64,000 nucleotides of DNA, taken from contig CALBDU010000012.1 of NCBI GenBank assembly GCA_937927335.1, forward strand, positions 1-64,000. Reading direction: 5' to 3'. Numbering within the stretch: position 1 is the first letter of the stretch; each line of letters starts with the position of its first letter. Of this stretch, positions 33,746-43,305 are shown one piece after another. The translations under genes and the position numbers were made by a program. This DNA comes from an uncultured Clostridium sp. (GTDB lineage Bacteria; Bacillota; Clostridia; Clostridiales; Clostridiaceae). A model generated the notes under the pieces. The model worked only from the letters and a program-made list of their open reading frames with translations, was not told the DNA's origin and ran no database searches.

Positions 33746-35155
33746 ATGAGTTTTTATGTGTTTAATTCGCTTGGAAAGCAGAGGGAGGAATTTGTTCCCC
33801 TGGAGGAAAACCAGGTCAAACTCTACACCTGCGGACCTACTGTTTATAATTTTGCCCATATTGGAAACCTGAGAACCTATATATTTGAAGATGTACTTAA
33901 GAAATCCTTTGAGTATTTGGGATATAAGGTTAACCATGTAATGAATATTACCGATGTGGGCCACCTTCAGTCTGATGCTGATACTGGTGAGGACAAAATG
34001 GAGCTTGGAGCTAAAAGAGAAAATAAGACAGTATGGGAAATTGCTAAATTTTATGAAAATGCATTTTTCGATGACTGCCATAAGCTGAATATTAAGAGAC
34101 CAAGTGTGGTATGCCGTGCAACAGAGCACATTCCTGAGATGATCGATCTTGTAAAGAAGCTTGAGGATAGAGGCTATACTTATATCTCCAATGGAAATGT
34201 ATATTTTGAAATAGATAAGTTTAAGGATTATAACAAGCTTGCTAACCTTACTATGGAAGAACTAGAGGCTGGCAGCAGGATAGAGGTAGATGAAAATAAA
34301 AAGAATCCTCTTGATTTTGTACTTTGGTTTACAAATTCAAAATTTAAAAATCAAATTATGCAGTGGGATTCACCATGGGGAAGAGGCTTTCCAGGCTGGC
34401 ATCTTGAATGTTCAGCAATGTCCATGAAATATCTGGGAGAGAGAATAGACATCCACTGCGGCGGCATTGACCATATTCCTGTCCATCATACCAATGAAAT
34501 TGCTCAATCGGAAGGAGCATTAGGCCATAAATGGGTGAATTACTGGATGCATGGAGAATTCCTTGTGGTAGACGGCGGCAAAATGTCAAAGTCCAGCGGT
34601 GATTTTCTCACACTATCAAGGGTAATAGAGGAAGGCTTTAAGCCTTTGGATTACAGGTATTTCTGCCTTCAGTCAAGATATAGAAAGCAGCTGTTATTCA
34701 GCTTTGATGCTTTAAGAGATGCAGCTAATTCCCTTAAAAAGCTGAAAAACAAAATATCTCTCATAGTTAAAGATGCAAGTGAAAATGATACTTTAGATAT
34801 GACAAAGGTAAAGGCATACAAGGAAAAGTTTGCTGAACAAATTAGTGACGACCTTAATATGCCTAATGCTCTTACAGTTTTATCAGATGTTATTAAGGAT
34901 ACCCAGTTGAATTCCAGAGAAAAGACCACATTGATAGAGGCTTTTGATTCAGTACTGTCATTGGATCTGATGATAGAGGATCAGAATGATCTGGCAGGTG
35001 TGGATGAAAATCTCATAAACCAGCTTATTGCTGAAAGGAATGAGGCAAGAGCAGTAAAAAACTGGGCTAAGGCCGATGAGATAAGGGATAAACTTAACGA
35101 AATGAATATTGAACTGGTTGACACAAAAGAGGGAGTTACCTGGAAACAAAAATAA
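33746..35155 (+). CDS. cysS: Cysteinyl-tRNA synthetase
   Basis: 469 residues, full length class I synthetase. HIGH-type motif FAHIGNLRTY, KMSKS as GGKMSKSSGD, and the zinc ligands Cys in LYTCGPTVYN, WHLECSAMS, and the His/Glu of HHTNE are all present. It charges tRNA-Cys with cysteine. GGGAGGG precedes the start; an ATG five bases earlier runs into a stop at once. It is controlled by the polycysteine leader above and closed by a terminator. Confidence 0.97.
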   Translation: MSFYVFNSLGKQREEFVPLEENQVKLYTCGPTVYNFAHIGNLRTYIFEDVLKKSFEYLGYKVNHVMNITDVGHLQSDADTGEDKMELGAKRENKTVWEIAKFYENAFFDDCHKLNIKRPSVVCRATEHIPEMIDLVKKLEDRGYTYISNGNVYFEIDKFKDYNKLANLTMEELEAGSRIEVDENKKNPLDFVLWFTNSKFKNQIMQWDSPWGRGFPGWHLECSAMSMKYLGERIDIHCGGIDHIPVHHTNEIAQSEGALGHKWVNYWMHGEFLVVDGGKMSKSSGDFLTLSRVIEEGFKPLDYRYFCLQSRYRKQLLFSFDALRDAANSLKKLKNKISLIVKDASENDTLDMTKVKAYKEKFAEQISDDLNMPNALTVLSDVIKDTQLNSREKTTLIEAFDSVLSLDLMIEDQNDLAGVDENLINQLIAERNEARAVKNWAKADEIRDKLNEMNIELVDTKEGVTWKQK

Positions 35156-35161
35156 TTTATT

Positions 35162-35190
35162 AAAGGCCGCAAATTAAGCGGCCTTTTTAC
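35162..35190 (+). terminator. Intrinsic terminator after cysS
   Basis: AAAGGCCGC (35162-35170) and GCGGCCTTT (35178-35186) form a perfect 9-bp stem with a T run. Confidence 0.9.
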
Positions 35191-35222
35191 ATATACTTAT
35201 AGAAAAAATAAGTTGGTTGTTT

Positions 35223-35540
35223 ATGAAAGCAAGAAAGCGTAATATAATAATCCTTGGTACTCTGTACTGCCTGATTTTTGTAAGTTTTGGATTTATATAC
35301 TGGAAGATATCAGATATTGGACGAGGTGACCTTTTTATTTTCAAGGAAAATATGCATATTAAACAGGATCATAACATATTTGATTTTATGTATTTCAGCG
35401 TGGTAACCATAACAACCCTGGGTTATGGCGATATTCTGCCAAATTCCAGGCTGGTAAGGCTTTTTGTGATGATCGAAAGTATTTCCGGAGTTACAATAAT
35501 GGGAATGCTGGCCTCCTGCATTTTTAAGGATGAAAAATAA
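35223..35540 (+). CDS. Two-TM potassium channel family protein
   Basis: 105 residues from ATG 35223 (weak ribosome site; a TTG two codons earlier is possible). TM1 is about 10-29, the pore loop carries the selectivity filter in TITTLGYGDILP, and TM2 is about 80-102. It would assemble as a tetramer. It has no cytosolic RCK domain, so gating is not evident. Confidence 0.85.
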   Translation: MKARKRNIIILGTLYCLIFVSFGFIYWKISDIGRGDLFIFKENMHIKQDHNIFDFMYFSVVTITTLGYGDILPNSRLVRLFVMIESISGVTIMGMLASCIFKDEK

Positions 35541-35605
35541 CTGTACTTACCTGGTGGAATTTGTTGTATAATGTTATTGTTACCTAAGAGAAAGGTGGAG
35601 AACTT

Positions 35606-36130
35606 ATGAAATATGATGAAATGCTTTTAATTGTAGTGTCTTTAGTATCAGTTTTGCAGTTTTACCTGTCTTTTATTAAAGGAAGAAGCAAGGTGAAGGA
35701 TGCAGGAAAGGAGTTGTACAGACTTAGTGTTAATGCATTTAAGTTAAATCTGCTGGGACTTCTTTTTGTATTAATAATTTTTTATCTTGGATATTCTCTT
35801 ATAAAATCAAACTATTCGGTACTGGGCCTGGTTATTGTTATTTATGTGCTTCTTTGCATATTTGATTTCAGTAAGGTTAAGGTTATAACAGAAAAGGGAA
35901 TTGGCCAGCTGGGCTTTTACAGCAGAACATTCTATAATTTCTCCAGTTGGGAGGATCTAACGGAATTTCAATGGTATGATAAAAGAAAAACTATGCTCAT
36001 ATTTAAATTAAATAAAAATGGCAAGGTACTTACTAAGGATTGGGAAGTTCCTATAAAGGACAAGGCAGCGGTGGAAAAGCTTTTTAGTGAACATGTTAAA
36101 ATGAAAATAGTTGAGGGTCAGGATAGTTAG
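35606..36130 (+). CDS. Membrane protein with C-terminal PH-like (DUF5673-like) domain
   Basis: 174 residues. One N-terminal helix (5-23), two central helices (about 50-90) and a soluble end with ITEKGIGQLGFYSRTFYNFSSWEDL, the pattern of bacterial PH/DUF5673 domains (turn, Gly-rich strand, aromatic, then W-x-D/E). Function unknown. AAAGGTGGAG ribosome site. The terminator overlaps its stop codon. Confidence 0.65.
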   Translation: MKYDEMLLIVVSLVSVLQFYLSFIKGRSKVKDAGKELYRLSVNAFKLNLLGLLFVLIIFYLGYSLIKSNYSVLGLVIVIYVLLCIFDFSKVKVITEKGIGQLGFYSRTFYNFSSWEDLTEFQWYDKRKTMLIFKLNKNGKVLTKDWEVPIKDKAAVEKLFSEHVKMKIVEGQDS

Positions 36131-36142
36131 TCCTGGCTTTTT
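36117..36142 (+). terminator. Intrinsic terminator overlapping a stop codon
   Basis: GTCAGGA (36117-36123) pairs with TCCTGGC (36131-36137), with the TAG stop (36128-36130) in the loop and a five-T tract. Confidence 0.7.
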
Positions 36143-36215
36143 CTTTTGTTTTGTTGAATAGTCAAAACCATTAAACTATAATATTTTATAAGGATACTTA
36201 AAAGGAGGTCTTTAA

Positions 36216-36578
36216 ATGTATAACATAGCACATGTAGCCTTAGTGGTTAATGACCTTGAGGCTTCAAAAAAGTTCTATAGTGAAGTTTTGGGTATGGTGC
36301 ATCAGGGAAGCCATGAGGATGCCAGAATGGAAATAGCTTATATGGATTCAGGAAATGGTATTATCGAACTTTTGCACTATTTTGAACCTGGTACAGATAG
36401 AACTGCCGGTGTGGTAGACCATATAGCCTTCAAGGTTGAAAATATGGACGAAGAATTGGAAAGGCTTAAAAAAGCCGGCGTGAAATTTATATTAGAAAGC
36501 CCAAAACCATTTAAAGAAGGCTGTATTTTCTTTTTTGCCGGACCAGATGGTGAAAGAATCGAATTTGTACAGGAATGA
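36216..36578 (+). CDS. VOC family protein (glyoxalase-like)
   Basis: 120 residues, one complete pair of beta-alpha-beta-beta-beta units. H7 (IAHVALVV), the Glu of GIIELLHY, the His of VDHIAFKV and the terminal Glu of ERIEFVQ fit the four metal ligands of glyoxalase I/methylmalonyl-CoA epimerase-type proteins. Substrate not determinable. AAAGGAGG upstream. It overlaps the next reading region by a few bases and begins a four-gene run with repair-like enzymes. Confidence 0.82.
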   Translation: MYNIAHVALVVNDLEASKKFYSEVLGMVHQGSHEDARMEIAYMDSGNGIIELLHYFEPGTDRTAGVVDHIAFKVENMDEELERLKKAGVKFILESPKPFKEGCIFFFAGPDGERIEFVQE

Positions 36579-36589
36579 AGGTGATTTCA

Positions 36590-37018
36590 ATGGATAAGGA
36601 ATCTTTAAGAAAAAGGCTGACTCCCCTACAATTTAGAGTTACACAGGAAAATGCCACGGAAAGGCCCTTTGATAATGAATTCTGGAATAATGAGAGACAT
36701 GGACTGTATGTTGATGTATGCTCTGGGGAGCCTTTATTTTCCTCTAAAGATAAATTTAACTCAGGTTGTGGATGGCCTAGCTTTAAAAAGCCCATTGGCG
36801 AGAAAACCCTGGTTGAAAAAGAGGATTCAAGTCATAATATGACAAGAACAGAGGTAAGGAGCAGCAAAGGGAATTCACATCTAGGCCATGTGTTTAACGA
36901 CGGACCTGAGCCTTCAGGAATGAGATACTGCATCAACAGTGCTGCCTTAAGATTCATTCCAAAGGAAGATCTTGTGAAGGAAGGCTACGGAGAATATTTA
37001 AAAATTTTTGAGGAGTAA
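36590..37018 (+). CDS. msrB: Peptide-methionine (R)-S-oxide reductase
   Basis: 142 residues from ATG 36590 (AATGAAGGTG upstream). Signatures GCGWPSF, SHLGHVFNDGP and the catalytic Cys in RYCINSAALRF. The two CxxC zinc pairs of the E. coli type are missing, so this is the zinc-free form found in many Firmicutes. It repairs methionine-R-sulfoxide in proteins using thioredoxin. Confidence 0.94.
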   Translation: MDKESLRKRLTPLQFRVTQENATERPFDNEFWNNERHGLYVDVCSGEPLFSSKDKFNSGCGWPSFKKPIGEKTLVEKEDSSHNMTRTEVRSSKGNSHLGHVFNDGPEPSGMRYCINSAALRFIPKEDLVKEGYGEYLKIFEE

Positions 37019-37023
37019 TTGAG

Positions 37024-37986
37024 ATGACAGAAAAAAAAGTTTTCATAACAAGATTTATGGATGGGGAAGCTATAGAATTTTTAAAAAAACATTTCCAAGT
37101 GGAGGTGTTTGACAGGGATTCACAGGTGCCAAGAGAGGAATTTCTGGAAAAAATAAGTTCAGCAGAAGGGGTTATATCCATCAATACTGACAGAATAGAT
37201 CAGGAAGCTATGGATGCAGGGAAACACGTTAAAATATTCGCCAACTGTGCAGTGGGTTATGACAATATTGATGTGGAGGAAGCTTACAGGAGGGGAGTAG
37301 TGGTAACAAACACCCCTGGTGTTTTAAGCGATACAACTGCAGAACTGGCATTTGTTCTTATGATGGGGTGTGCCAGAAGGATTGCCGATGCTGACAGGTA
37401 TACCAGAAATGGGGGCTTTAAGGAATGGTCCTCAATAAAATTTCTCGGCACAGATGTTACAGGAAAAACTGTAGGAATTATAGGAGCAGGCAGAATAGGA
37501 AGAGCCTTTGCAAAAAAATGCAAAGGGTTTGATATGAAGCTTCTTTATCATAATAGAAAAAGGGATATTGGCTTTGAAGAGGATTTTAATGCCCGGTATG
37601 TTTCATTGGAGGAGCTTTTAAAAGAATGTGATTTTGTATCGCTGCATGTGCCCTTAACAAATGAAACATTTCGCCTTATTGGGGAAAAGGAATTTAGTAT
37701 GATGAAGCACAGTGCTATATTAATTAATACAGCAAGAGGGGCTGTGATTGATGAAAAGGCACTGGTAGATGCACTAAGGCATAAAAAGATAAGCGGAGCA
37801 GGGTTGGATGTTTATGAAAAAGAGCCTAATTTTGAACAAGAGCTAAAAGAATTTGAAAATGTAATACTTCTGCCACATATAGGCAGTGGAACCCGGGAAA
37901 CCAGGCATAAGATGGCTATGCTTGCTGCGGAAAATATTTATGAGGTATTGAATGGCAGAAAGCCTGTAACTCCAATATTAAAATGA
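37024..37986 (+). CDS. D-2-hydroxyacid dehydrogenase (NAD-dependent)
   Basis: 320 residues. Rossmann motif GIIGAGRIGRAFAKK; catalytic Arg in LINTARGAVID, Glu in VYEKEPNF and His in LPHIGSGTRETR. This set and the length fit glyoxylate/hydroxypyruvate reductase (GhrB/D-glycerate dehydrogenase-like). It starts 5 bases after msrB and lies 13 bases before the amidase gene, so it is in their operon. Confidence 0.9.
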   Translation: MTEKKVFITRFMDGEAIEFLKKHFQVEVFDRDSQVPREEFLEKISSAEGVISINTDRIDQEAMDAGKHVKIFANCAVGYDNIDVEEAYRRGVVVTNTPGVLSDTTAELAFVLMMGCARRIADADRYTRNGGFKEWSSIKFLGTDVTGKTVGIIGAGRIGRAFAKKCKGFDMKLLYHNRKRDIGFEEDFNARYVSLEELLKECDFVSLHVPLTNETFRLIGEKEFSMMKHSAILINTARGAVIDEKALVDALRHKKISGAGLDVYEKEPNFEQELKEFENVILLPHIGSGTRETRHKMAMLAAENIYEVLNGRKPVTPILK

Positions 37987-37999
37987 CAGGGGTGATTAA

Positions 38000-38815
38000 A
38001 TGGAAAAACTAAAAGTTGCACTTTGCCAGATGGCTGGGGCAGTGGATAAGCAGGAAAATATAAAGCATGGAAGAGCTTTAATTGATAAGGCATCAGCTTT
38101 GGGTGCTAAAATAATAGCCCTGCCTGAAATGTTCAACTGCCCTTATGATAACAGTTATTTCAGAGATTATTCCGAAAAATATCCCCAGGGGGAAACCCTT
38201 GAAATGCTGTCTATGGCAGCTTCAGAAAATGAAGTGTTCATTGTAGGGGGATCCATTCCGGAAATTGACGATAATGGCAAAATATACAATTCTTCATATA
38301 TCTTTGACAATAAGGGACAGCTGATAGGAAAGCACAGGAAGGTTCATTTATTTGACATTGATGTTAAGGGAAAGATAACCTTCAAGGAATCTGACGTCTT
38401 AACTCCTGGCAGCAATATCACAACCTTCGACACCCCTTGGGGCAAATTTGGTGTTATGATTTGCTATGATATTAGATTTCCGGAATTTACACGTTTGATG
38501 GCTCTTAAGGGGGTTAAGGCCGTATTTGTTCCTGCTGCCTTTAATATGACCACCGGTCCCGCCCACTGGGAGCTTTCCTTCAGATGCAGGGCATTAGACA
38601 ACCAGATATACATGTTTGGCATTTCACCGGCAAGAGATGAAAACTGCTCCTATGTGGCATATGGAAATACCATTGCCGTTAACTCCTGGGGAGAGGTAAT
38701 AGGAAGGCTGGGGGCAAAAGAGGATATACTGATTATTGAAGCGGATCTGGATGATATTTATGAGGTAAGAGAGTCCTTGCCGCTGCTTAAGCATAGAAGA
38801 ACTGATTTATATTAG
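38000..38815 (+). CDS. Carbon-nitrogen hydrolase (omega-amidase/Nit2-like)
   Basis: 271 residues, nitrilase superfamily. The catalytic Glu-Lys-Cys triad is visible in IIALPEMFNCPY, KHRKVHLFDID and VMICYDIRFPE. The FDIDV and AFNMTTGPAHWE segments match omega-amidases, which hydrolyse alpha-ketoglutaramate or ketosuccinamate, or the deaminated-glutathione amidases. Both are metabolite-repair functions and fit the neighbouring reductase. Confidence 0.88.
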   Translation: MEKLKVALCQMAGAVDKQENIKHGRALIDKASALGAKIIALPEMFNCPYDNSYFRDYSEKYPQGETLEMLSMAASENEVFIVGGSIPEIDDNGKIYNSSYIFDNKGQLIGKHRKVHLFDIDVKGKITFKESDVLTPGSNITTFDTPWGKFGVMICYDIRFPEFTRLMALKGVKAVFVPAAFNMTTGPAHWELSFRCRALDNQIYMFGISPARDENCSYVAYGNTIAVNSWGEVIGRLGAKEDILIIEADLDDIYEVRESLPLLKHRRTDLY

Positions 38816-38867
38816 GCTTGAAAATAAATATATTAAGTGTTATTATTTTCTTGTAACTTAATATTTG

Positions 38868-38953
38868 CACAGGGGAGCTGGAGTGGCCAGCTGAGAGTAA
38901 GAACTATTTCTTAGACCCTAAACCTGATCTGGATAATGCCAGCGTAGGAAGTT
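38868..38953 (+). promoter_or_regulatory. TPP riboswitch
   Basis: The THI element is complete: AGGGGAGCTGGAG, CCAGCTGAGAGTAAG, ACCCTAAACCTGATCTGGA, TAATGCCAGCGTAGGAAG. It senses thiamine pyrophosphate and precedes thiW-thiM. Confidence 0.96.
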
Positions 38954-38981
38954 GTTTAATGTATATTTTGTACAAAATATT

Positions 38982-39011
38982 AGATGCGTTCCTTGGGGGC
39001 GCATCTTTTTA
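38982..39011 (+). terminator. TPP riboswitch terminator
   Basis: AGATGCG (38982-38988) pairs with CGCATCT (39000-39006), then Ts. It is the expected OFF-switch terminator downstream of the aptamer. Confidence 0.88.
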
Positions 39012-39062
39012 ATTGTATAAAAACCTATTTGGTGTTCTCCACAAATTGAAAGGAGATAAAAA

Positions 39063-39554
39063 ATGAAAACAAGAAAATTAACCCTGGCATCACTATTGGT
39101 GGCTGTAGGCGCGGCTTCCGGCAGTGTGATCTTTATTCCGGTTGGTGTTTCCAAATGCTTTCCGGTTCAGCACACCATTAATGTAATGGCGGCAGTATTA
39201 CTAGGCCCATATTATGGAACGGCCATAGCATTTTGCATTTCTCTAATAAGGAATTTTACTGGCACAGGCTCCCTACTTGCGTTCCCTGGCAGCATGGCAG
39301 GAGCGTTACTGTCCGGCTTTATTTTTTATAAAACAAGAAATGTAACAGCTGCCGCTTTAGGAGAGGTGTTTGGCACCGGTATTCTGGGAGGGCTCCTTGC
39401 ATTCCCTATAGCAAAGTTTATAATGGGAAAACAAATTGCAGCTTTCTTCTTTATTCCACCTTTTTTAATAAGCACTATAGGTGGAAGTATCATTGCATGG
39501 TTCTTGATTAAATTTTTAGATACCGCTAAGGTTTTGAAAAGGATACAGGATTAG
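39063..39554 (+). CDS. thiW: Thiazole ECF transporter S component ThiW
   Basis: 163 residues, about five to six membrane helices. ThiW-specific runs: GVSKCFPVQHTINVMAAVLLGP and RNFTGTGSLLAFPGSMAGA. It is the substrate-binding subunit that works with a shared ECF energising module encoded elsewhere and is predicted to import the thiazole precursor. TPP-repressed. Confidence 0.93.
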   Translation: MKTRKLTLASLLVAVGAASGSVIFIPVGVSKCFPVQHTINVMAAVLLGPYYGTAIAFCISLIRNFTGTGSLLAFPGSMAGALLSGFIFYKTRNVTAAALGEVFGTGILGGLLAFPIAKFIMGKQIAAFFFIPPFLISTIGGSIIAWFLIKFLDTAKVLKRIQD

Positions 39555-39556
39555 AT

Positions 39557-40360
39557 ATGAAGGAAAAGATATCGTTACTTATTAATATGATAAGGGACAA
39601 AAACCCTTTGGTTCACCATATAACAAATTATGTCACTGCTAATGACTGCGCAAATATTACCCTGGCGGCTGGAGCATCTCCGGTAATGGCCGATGATATA
39701 AATGAAGTTTACGATGTGGTATCTGGTGCAGATTCGCTGGTGCTGAATGCAGGCACCTTAAATGAACAAAGATTTGAAGCTATGCTTAAAGCTGGGAAGA
39801 GAGCCAATGAACTCAACATTCCTGTAATATTTGACCCGGTTGGGGCAGGTTCCTCAGAATTCAGAACAAAATGTGCAATTAAAATAATAAATGAAATACG
39901 TCTTACTGCTGTAAAAGGAAATTTTTCTGAAATTAAAGTTTTATATGGGGAAAAGTCAAAAATTAAAGGAGTAGATTCTGAAGAAGGAATCACATGGCAA
40001 ACGGAACATATTTCCTATAAGCTGGCTGAAAAATTGGACGCAGTAGTAGCTGTCAGCGGTGAAACTGACATAATTACTAACGGAAGGGAAATTTACAGGG
40101 TTAAAAATGGCAGCAGCTTGATGTCAAAGGTTACTGGTATGGGCTGCATGTGCTCATCATTAGTAGGCAGCTGTGTTGGAACTGGAGCAGATAGCATTAC
40201 CGCTGTATCAGCCGGTATCGTTTTTATGGGTATATCAGGAGAAATGGCCGAAAGAAGGTTAGATAAAAATCTGGAGGGTACTGGATCCTTCAAGGTAAAG
40301 CTCATTGATGCAGTATATAATTTAACTCCTGATATTATATATAATATGTGCAAGCTGTAA
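39557..40360 (+). CDS. thiM: Hydroxyethylthiazole kinase
   Basis: 267 residues. It phosphorylates hydroxyethylthiazole, the substrate brought in by ThiW. Motifs: VHHITNYVTANDCANITLAAGASPVM, the DPVGAGSS phosphate loop and VTGMGCMCSSLVGS near the active Cys. Starts 2 bases after thiW. No thiE/thiD in the window. Confidence 0.95.
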   Translation: MKEKISLLINMIRDKNPLVHHITNYVTANDCANITLAAGASPVMADDINEVYDVVSGADSLVLNAGTLNEQRFEAMLKAGKRANELNIPVIFDPVGAGSSEFRTKCAIKIINEIRLTAVKGNFSEIKVLYGEKSKIKGVDSEEGITWQTEHISYKLAEKLDAVVAVSGETDIITNGREIYRVKNGSSLMSKVTGMGCMCSSLVGSCVGTGADSITAVSAGIVFMGISGEMAERRLDKNLEGTGSFKVKLIDAVYNLTPDIIYNMCKL

Positions 40361-40380
40361 TTAAGAATATTGAAATATAA

Positions 40381-40412
40381 AAGCATAAAGTGACGCTTTA
40401 TGCTTTTTTTTG
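40381..40412 (+). terminator. Intrinsic terminator after thiM
   Basis: AAGCATAAAG (40381-40390) and CTTTATGCTT (40396-40405) form a perfect 10-bp stem followed by T8. Confidence 0.92.
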
Positions 40413-40501
40413 TTATTATATGTAGATAAATTTTTATATATTATAGTGAAAAACTGTTGTAATATTAAAATAGTGTATATTTTGTACAGAAGGTGATAAT
40501 T

Positions 40502-43285
40502 GTGGAAAATCCATTGAACTTTATTTTAAGTAATATTAAATATAATAAAGTCTTTAAATGGGGTTTAATATGGTTATCCGGCTTGTTTGTTTTTTTAATG
40601 CTAGATTATTGGAATAAAAGATATTATATAGTAATACACACTGTTCTTGAAATGTTCTGCATTCTGATTGCATTTACCATATTTATTACCTGCTGGCAAA
40701 CCTACAACAGGGGGAATAATATAAGCCGCAATATTGGCTTTGGTTTTCTAATTGTTTCAATATTTGACATGCTTCATACATATTTTTTTCAAAATCCCAT
40801 TTTCGACTATTATTATTGCAGAGAAATAACGTTAAAGTTCTGGTTACTTGGAAGAATCACAGAAGCAGTGATCTTGCTTATGGCCACCAGGATAAATAAG
40901 GATAATAGTACTAGAAGGAAAAATATGCTGATATCATGCCTCTGCGTAGTATTGCTTTCTTGTTTTTTGGTATTTACATTTCCTTATCAGCTTAGGATGT
41001 GGGATACTCAGGGCTTAACAAAAATCAAAATTTCTTTGGAATATTTTGTGATTATCATACTTATAACAGCATTAGTCTCAACCAAAAATAAGCTTAATGA
41101 AAGCTATGTAAGCTATAGATATTTAAAATTTTCAATTTTTGCTGCTATAGGAGCTGAGCTTTGCTTTACTCTTTATGGAAATGATTTATTATCATATTAT
41201 AGTTTGGTTGGACATTTCCTTAGGGCAATATGCTACGGGTTTATTTTTATAGGGATTTATACAGAAATTATAGAGTATCCTTATAGAAAAATCCAAAGTG
41301 AACTTAGCAATTCAGTAAATCTTTTCTCAACTGCCTTTTGCAATGCTCCTATAGGTATCGCACTACTTGACCTTAATGGTAGCTGGTTAAAAATTAACAG
41401 CCAGCTTTGCGCACTTATAAATATATCCGAGGCTGATATCAGATATACAAATTTTATTAATGTGTTTTATCCAGATAAACCCGATGAATTTTTTGGGAAC
41501 TTAGACAAGCTAATTAGTGAAAATCAGTGCTTTTTAAGATATAAAAAAATGATAACAACCGCTCAGGGAAATATTAAATACCTGCATTTAACAAGTTCGC
41601 TGGTCCGTGATTCGAAAGGATGTCCTTTAAATATTATGGTACAGGTGGAGGACATAACTGAACAGACAATTATGGACAAGCTTATAAAGGAGCAAAGGGA
41701 TCAATTTGAAGCTGTTATAGAAAATATGTCTGACTGGCTTATAATATTCGACGACCATGGAAATATTATAAAAGCAAACAAAGTAGTAAAAAATTATTTG
41801 GAGAATTTTAGCACCATAAAAAATATATCACAGATGCTAAAGCAGGTGGTTATCTTTGACTCCCGGGGCAGGGTTACTGAAGATAATTTATTTTTAAATT
41901 TACTAATGCAGGGGAAAAACATACCGGAACACCAGTATACAATAAAATCAGGGAATAGGGTTGCCTCCTATGAAGTAAACTGCACACCAATATATGACAA
42001 TAAAGGAAGCCTGCTGGCCAGGCTGGTAATTGGACATAATGTTACTCACAGGCTGAAAAAAGAAGAAGCGCTACTGATTAGGCTCCAGCTGAATTTGCTT
42101 ATTGATATGATTGACAAGCTGGATCTTGGACTTATGAGGTTGTCATATCCTGATTACAGGATAATTGATATCAATCATAAATTTTATGATTCCGTAAGAA
42201 AGGTTAATCCAAACATAACAAGCTTGTCTTCCATTATTGGTGAGAAGCTTTGCAACGTTTATAATGATGAATTTAAAACTGAAATAGCGGAGAAAATTGA
42301 GAAAATAACCAATAGTGAAACATGCTCCCTTTATTCGTATCATAATTTTAATCTATCTGGAAAGGATAAGTTCTATAAGCTTATGCATCAGCCGTTATAT
42401 GGACTCAATGAAAAGGTTATTGAAGTTGTATTGATATCCATAGATATTACAGATGAAGTTGAAGCAAGAAAACAGATTGAACAAAATTTGAAAATTCAAG
42501 AAGAGATTTTCGCTAACATCTCCCATGAATTGAAGACCCCTTTAAATGTAGTTTTCTGTACTAACCAGCTAATGGAATTATATTTGAAAAATGGTATTAT
42601 AATAGATGACTGTGGCGGGAAAATTACTAAAAATATAGGTATCATTAAGCAAAATTGCTACCGCTTCACTAAGATAATAAATAATGTGGTAGATTTGTCA
42701 AAGATGGAGTCGGGATTCTTTAAATTGAATTTATCAAATGAAAATATTGTGGAAGTTATAGAAGAGATTGTTCAATCTGTATCGGCATATGTGGGTCAAA
42801 GAAGATTGAATATAGTATTTGATACGGAAATGGAAGAAAAAATTATTGCCTGCGATCCTGATAAAATAGAAAGAATAATGCTAAACCTGATTTCTAATGC
42901 TATAAAGTTCACCAACCCAGGAGGCTCTATATATGTAAATGTATTAGAAAAGGCAACCATGGTGGAAATTAGTGTTAGAGATACTGGTATTGGTATGGAT
43001 AAAAAAAATCTCGACAATATTTTTAACAGATTTCATCAGGTGGACAAATCCCTTTCAAGAAATTCAGAGGGAAGCGGCATCGGCTTGTCTTTAGTGAAAT
43101 CAATAGTTCAGCTTCATGGAGGCAGGATTTGGGCTGATAGTGAACCAGGATTGGGCAGCACTTTCAGTTTTGAATTACCCATAAGACAGGTTCAGAATAA
43201 GGAGAAAGCAAAGAAAATTAATTCAATAAACGGTAAGGTTGAGATGATAAATATTGAATTTGCGGACATTTATTCAGTACAATAG
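40502..43285 (+). CDS. MASE3-PAS hybrid-less sensor histidine kinase
   Basis: 927 residues from GTG 40502 (AGAAGGTG just upstream). N-terminal MASE3 membrane sensor (about 12-260, seven or eight helices, including GFGFLIVSIFDMLHTYFFQNP), then two to three PAS domains (about 275-390, 400-520, 530-650), a HisKA dimerisation helix with phospho-acceptor H675 (FANISHELKTPLN) and an HATPase domain with the N box NLISNAIKFTNPGG and GSGIGLSLVK. No receiver domain and no adjacent response regulator. The stimulus is unknown; MASE3 proteins commonly feed sporulation or second-messenger networks. Confidence 0.92.
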   Translation: MENPLNFILSNIKYNKVFKWGLIWLSGLFVFLMLDYWNKRYYIVIHTVLEMFCILIAFTIFITCWQTYNRGNNISRNIGFGFLIVSIFDMLHTYFFQNPIFDYYYCREITLKFWLLGRITEAVILLMATRINKDNSTRRKNMLISCLCVVLLSCFLVFTFPYQLRMWDTQGLTKIKISLEYFVIIILITALVSTKNKLNESYVSYRYLKFSIFAAIGAELCFTLYGNDLLSYYSLVGHFLRAICYGFIFIGIYTEIIEYPYRKIQSELSNSVNLFSTAFCNAPIGIALLDLNGSWLKINSQLCALINISEADIRYTNFINVFYPDKPDEFFGNLDKLISENQCFLRYKKMITTAQGNIKYLHLTSSLVRDSKGCPLNIMVQVEDITEQTIMDKLIKEQRDQFEAVIENMSDWLIIFDDHGNIIKANKVVKNYLENFSTIKNISQMLKQVVIFDSRGRVTEDNLFLNLLMQGKNIPEHQYTIKSGNRVASYEVNCTPIYDNKGSLLARLVIGHNVTHRLKKEEALLIRLQLNLLIDMIDKLDLGLMRLSYPDYRIIDINHKFYDSVRKVNPNITSLSSIIGEKLCNVYNDEFKTEIAEKIEKITNSETCSLYSYHNFNLSGKDKFYKLMHQPLYGLNEKVIEVVLISIDITDEVEARKQIEQNLKIQEEIFANISHELKTPLNVVFCTNQLMELYLKNGIIIDDCGGKITKNIGIIKQNCYRFTKIINNVVDLSKMESGFFKLNLSNENIVEVIEEIVQSVSAYVGQRRLNIVFDTEMEEKIIACDPDKIERIMLNLISNAIKFTNPGGSIYVNVLEKATMVEISVRDTGIGMDKKNLDNIFNRFHQVDKSLSRNSEGSGIGLSLVKSIVQLHGGRIWADSEPGLGSTFSFELPIRQVQNKEKAKKINSINGKVEMINIEFADIYSVQ

Positions 43286-43305
43286 ACATGAAAGGGAGTG
43301 GCGCT

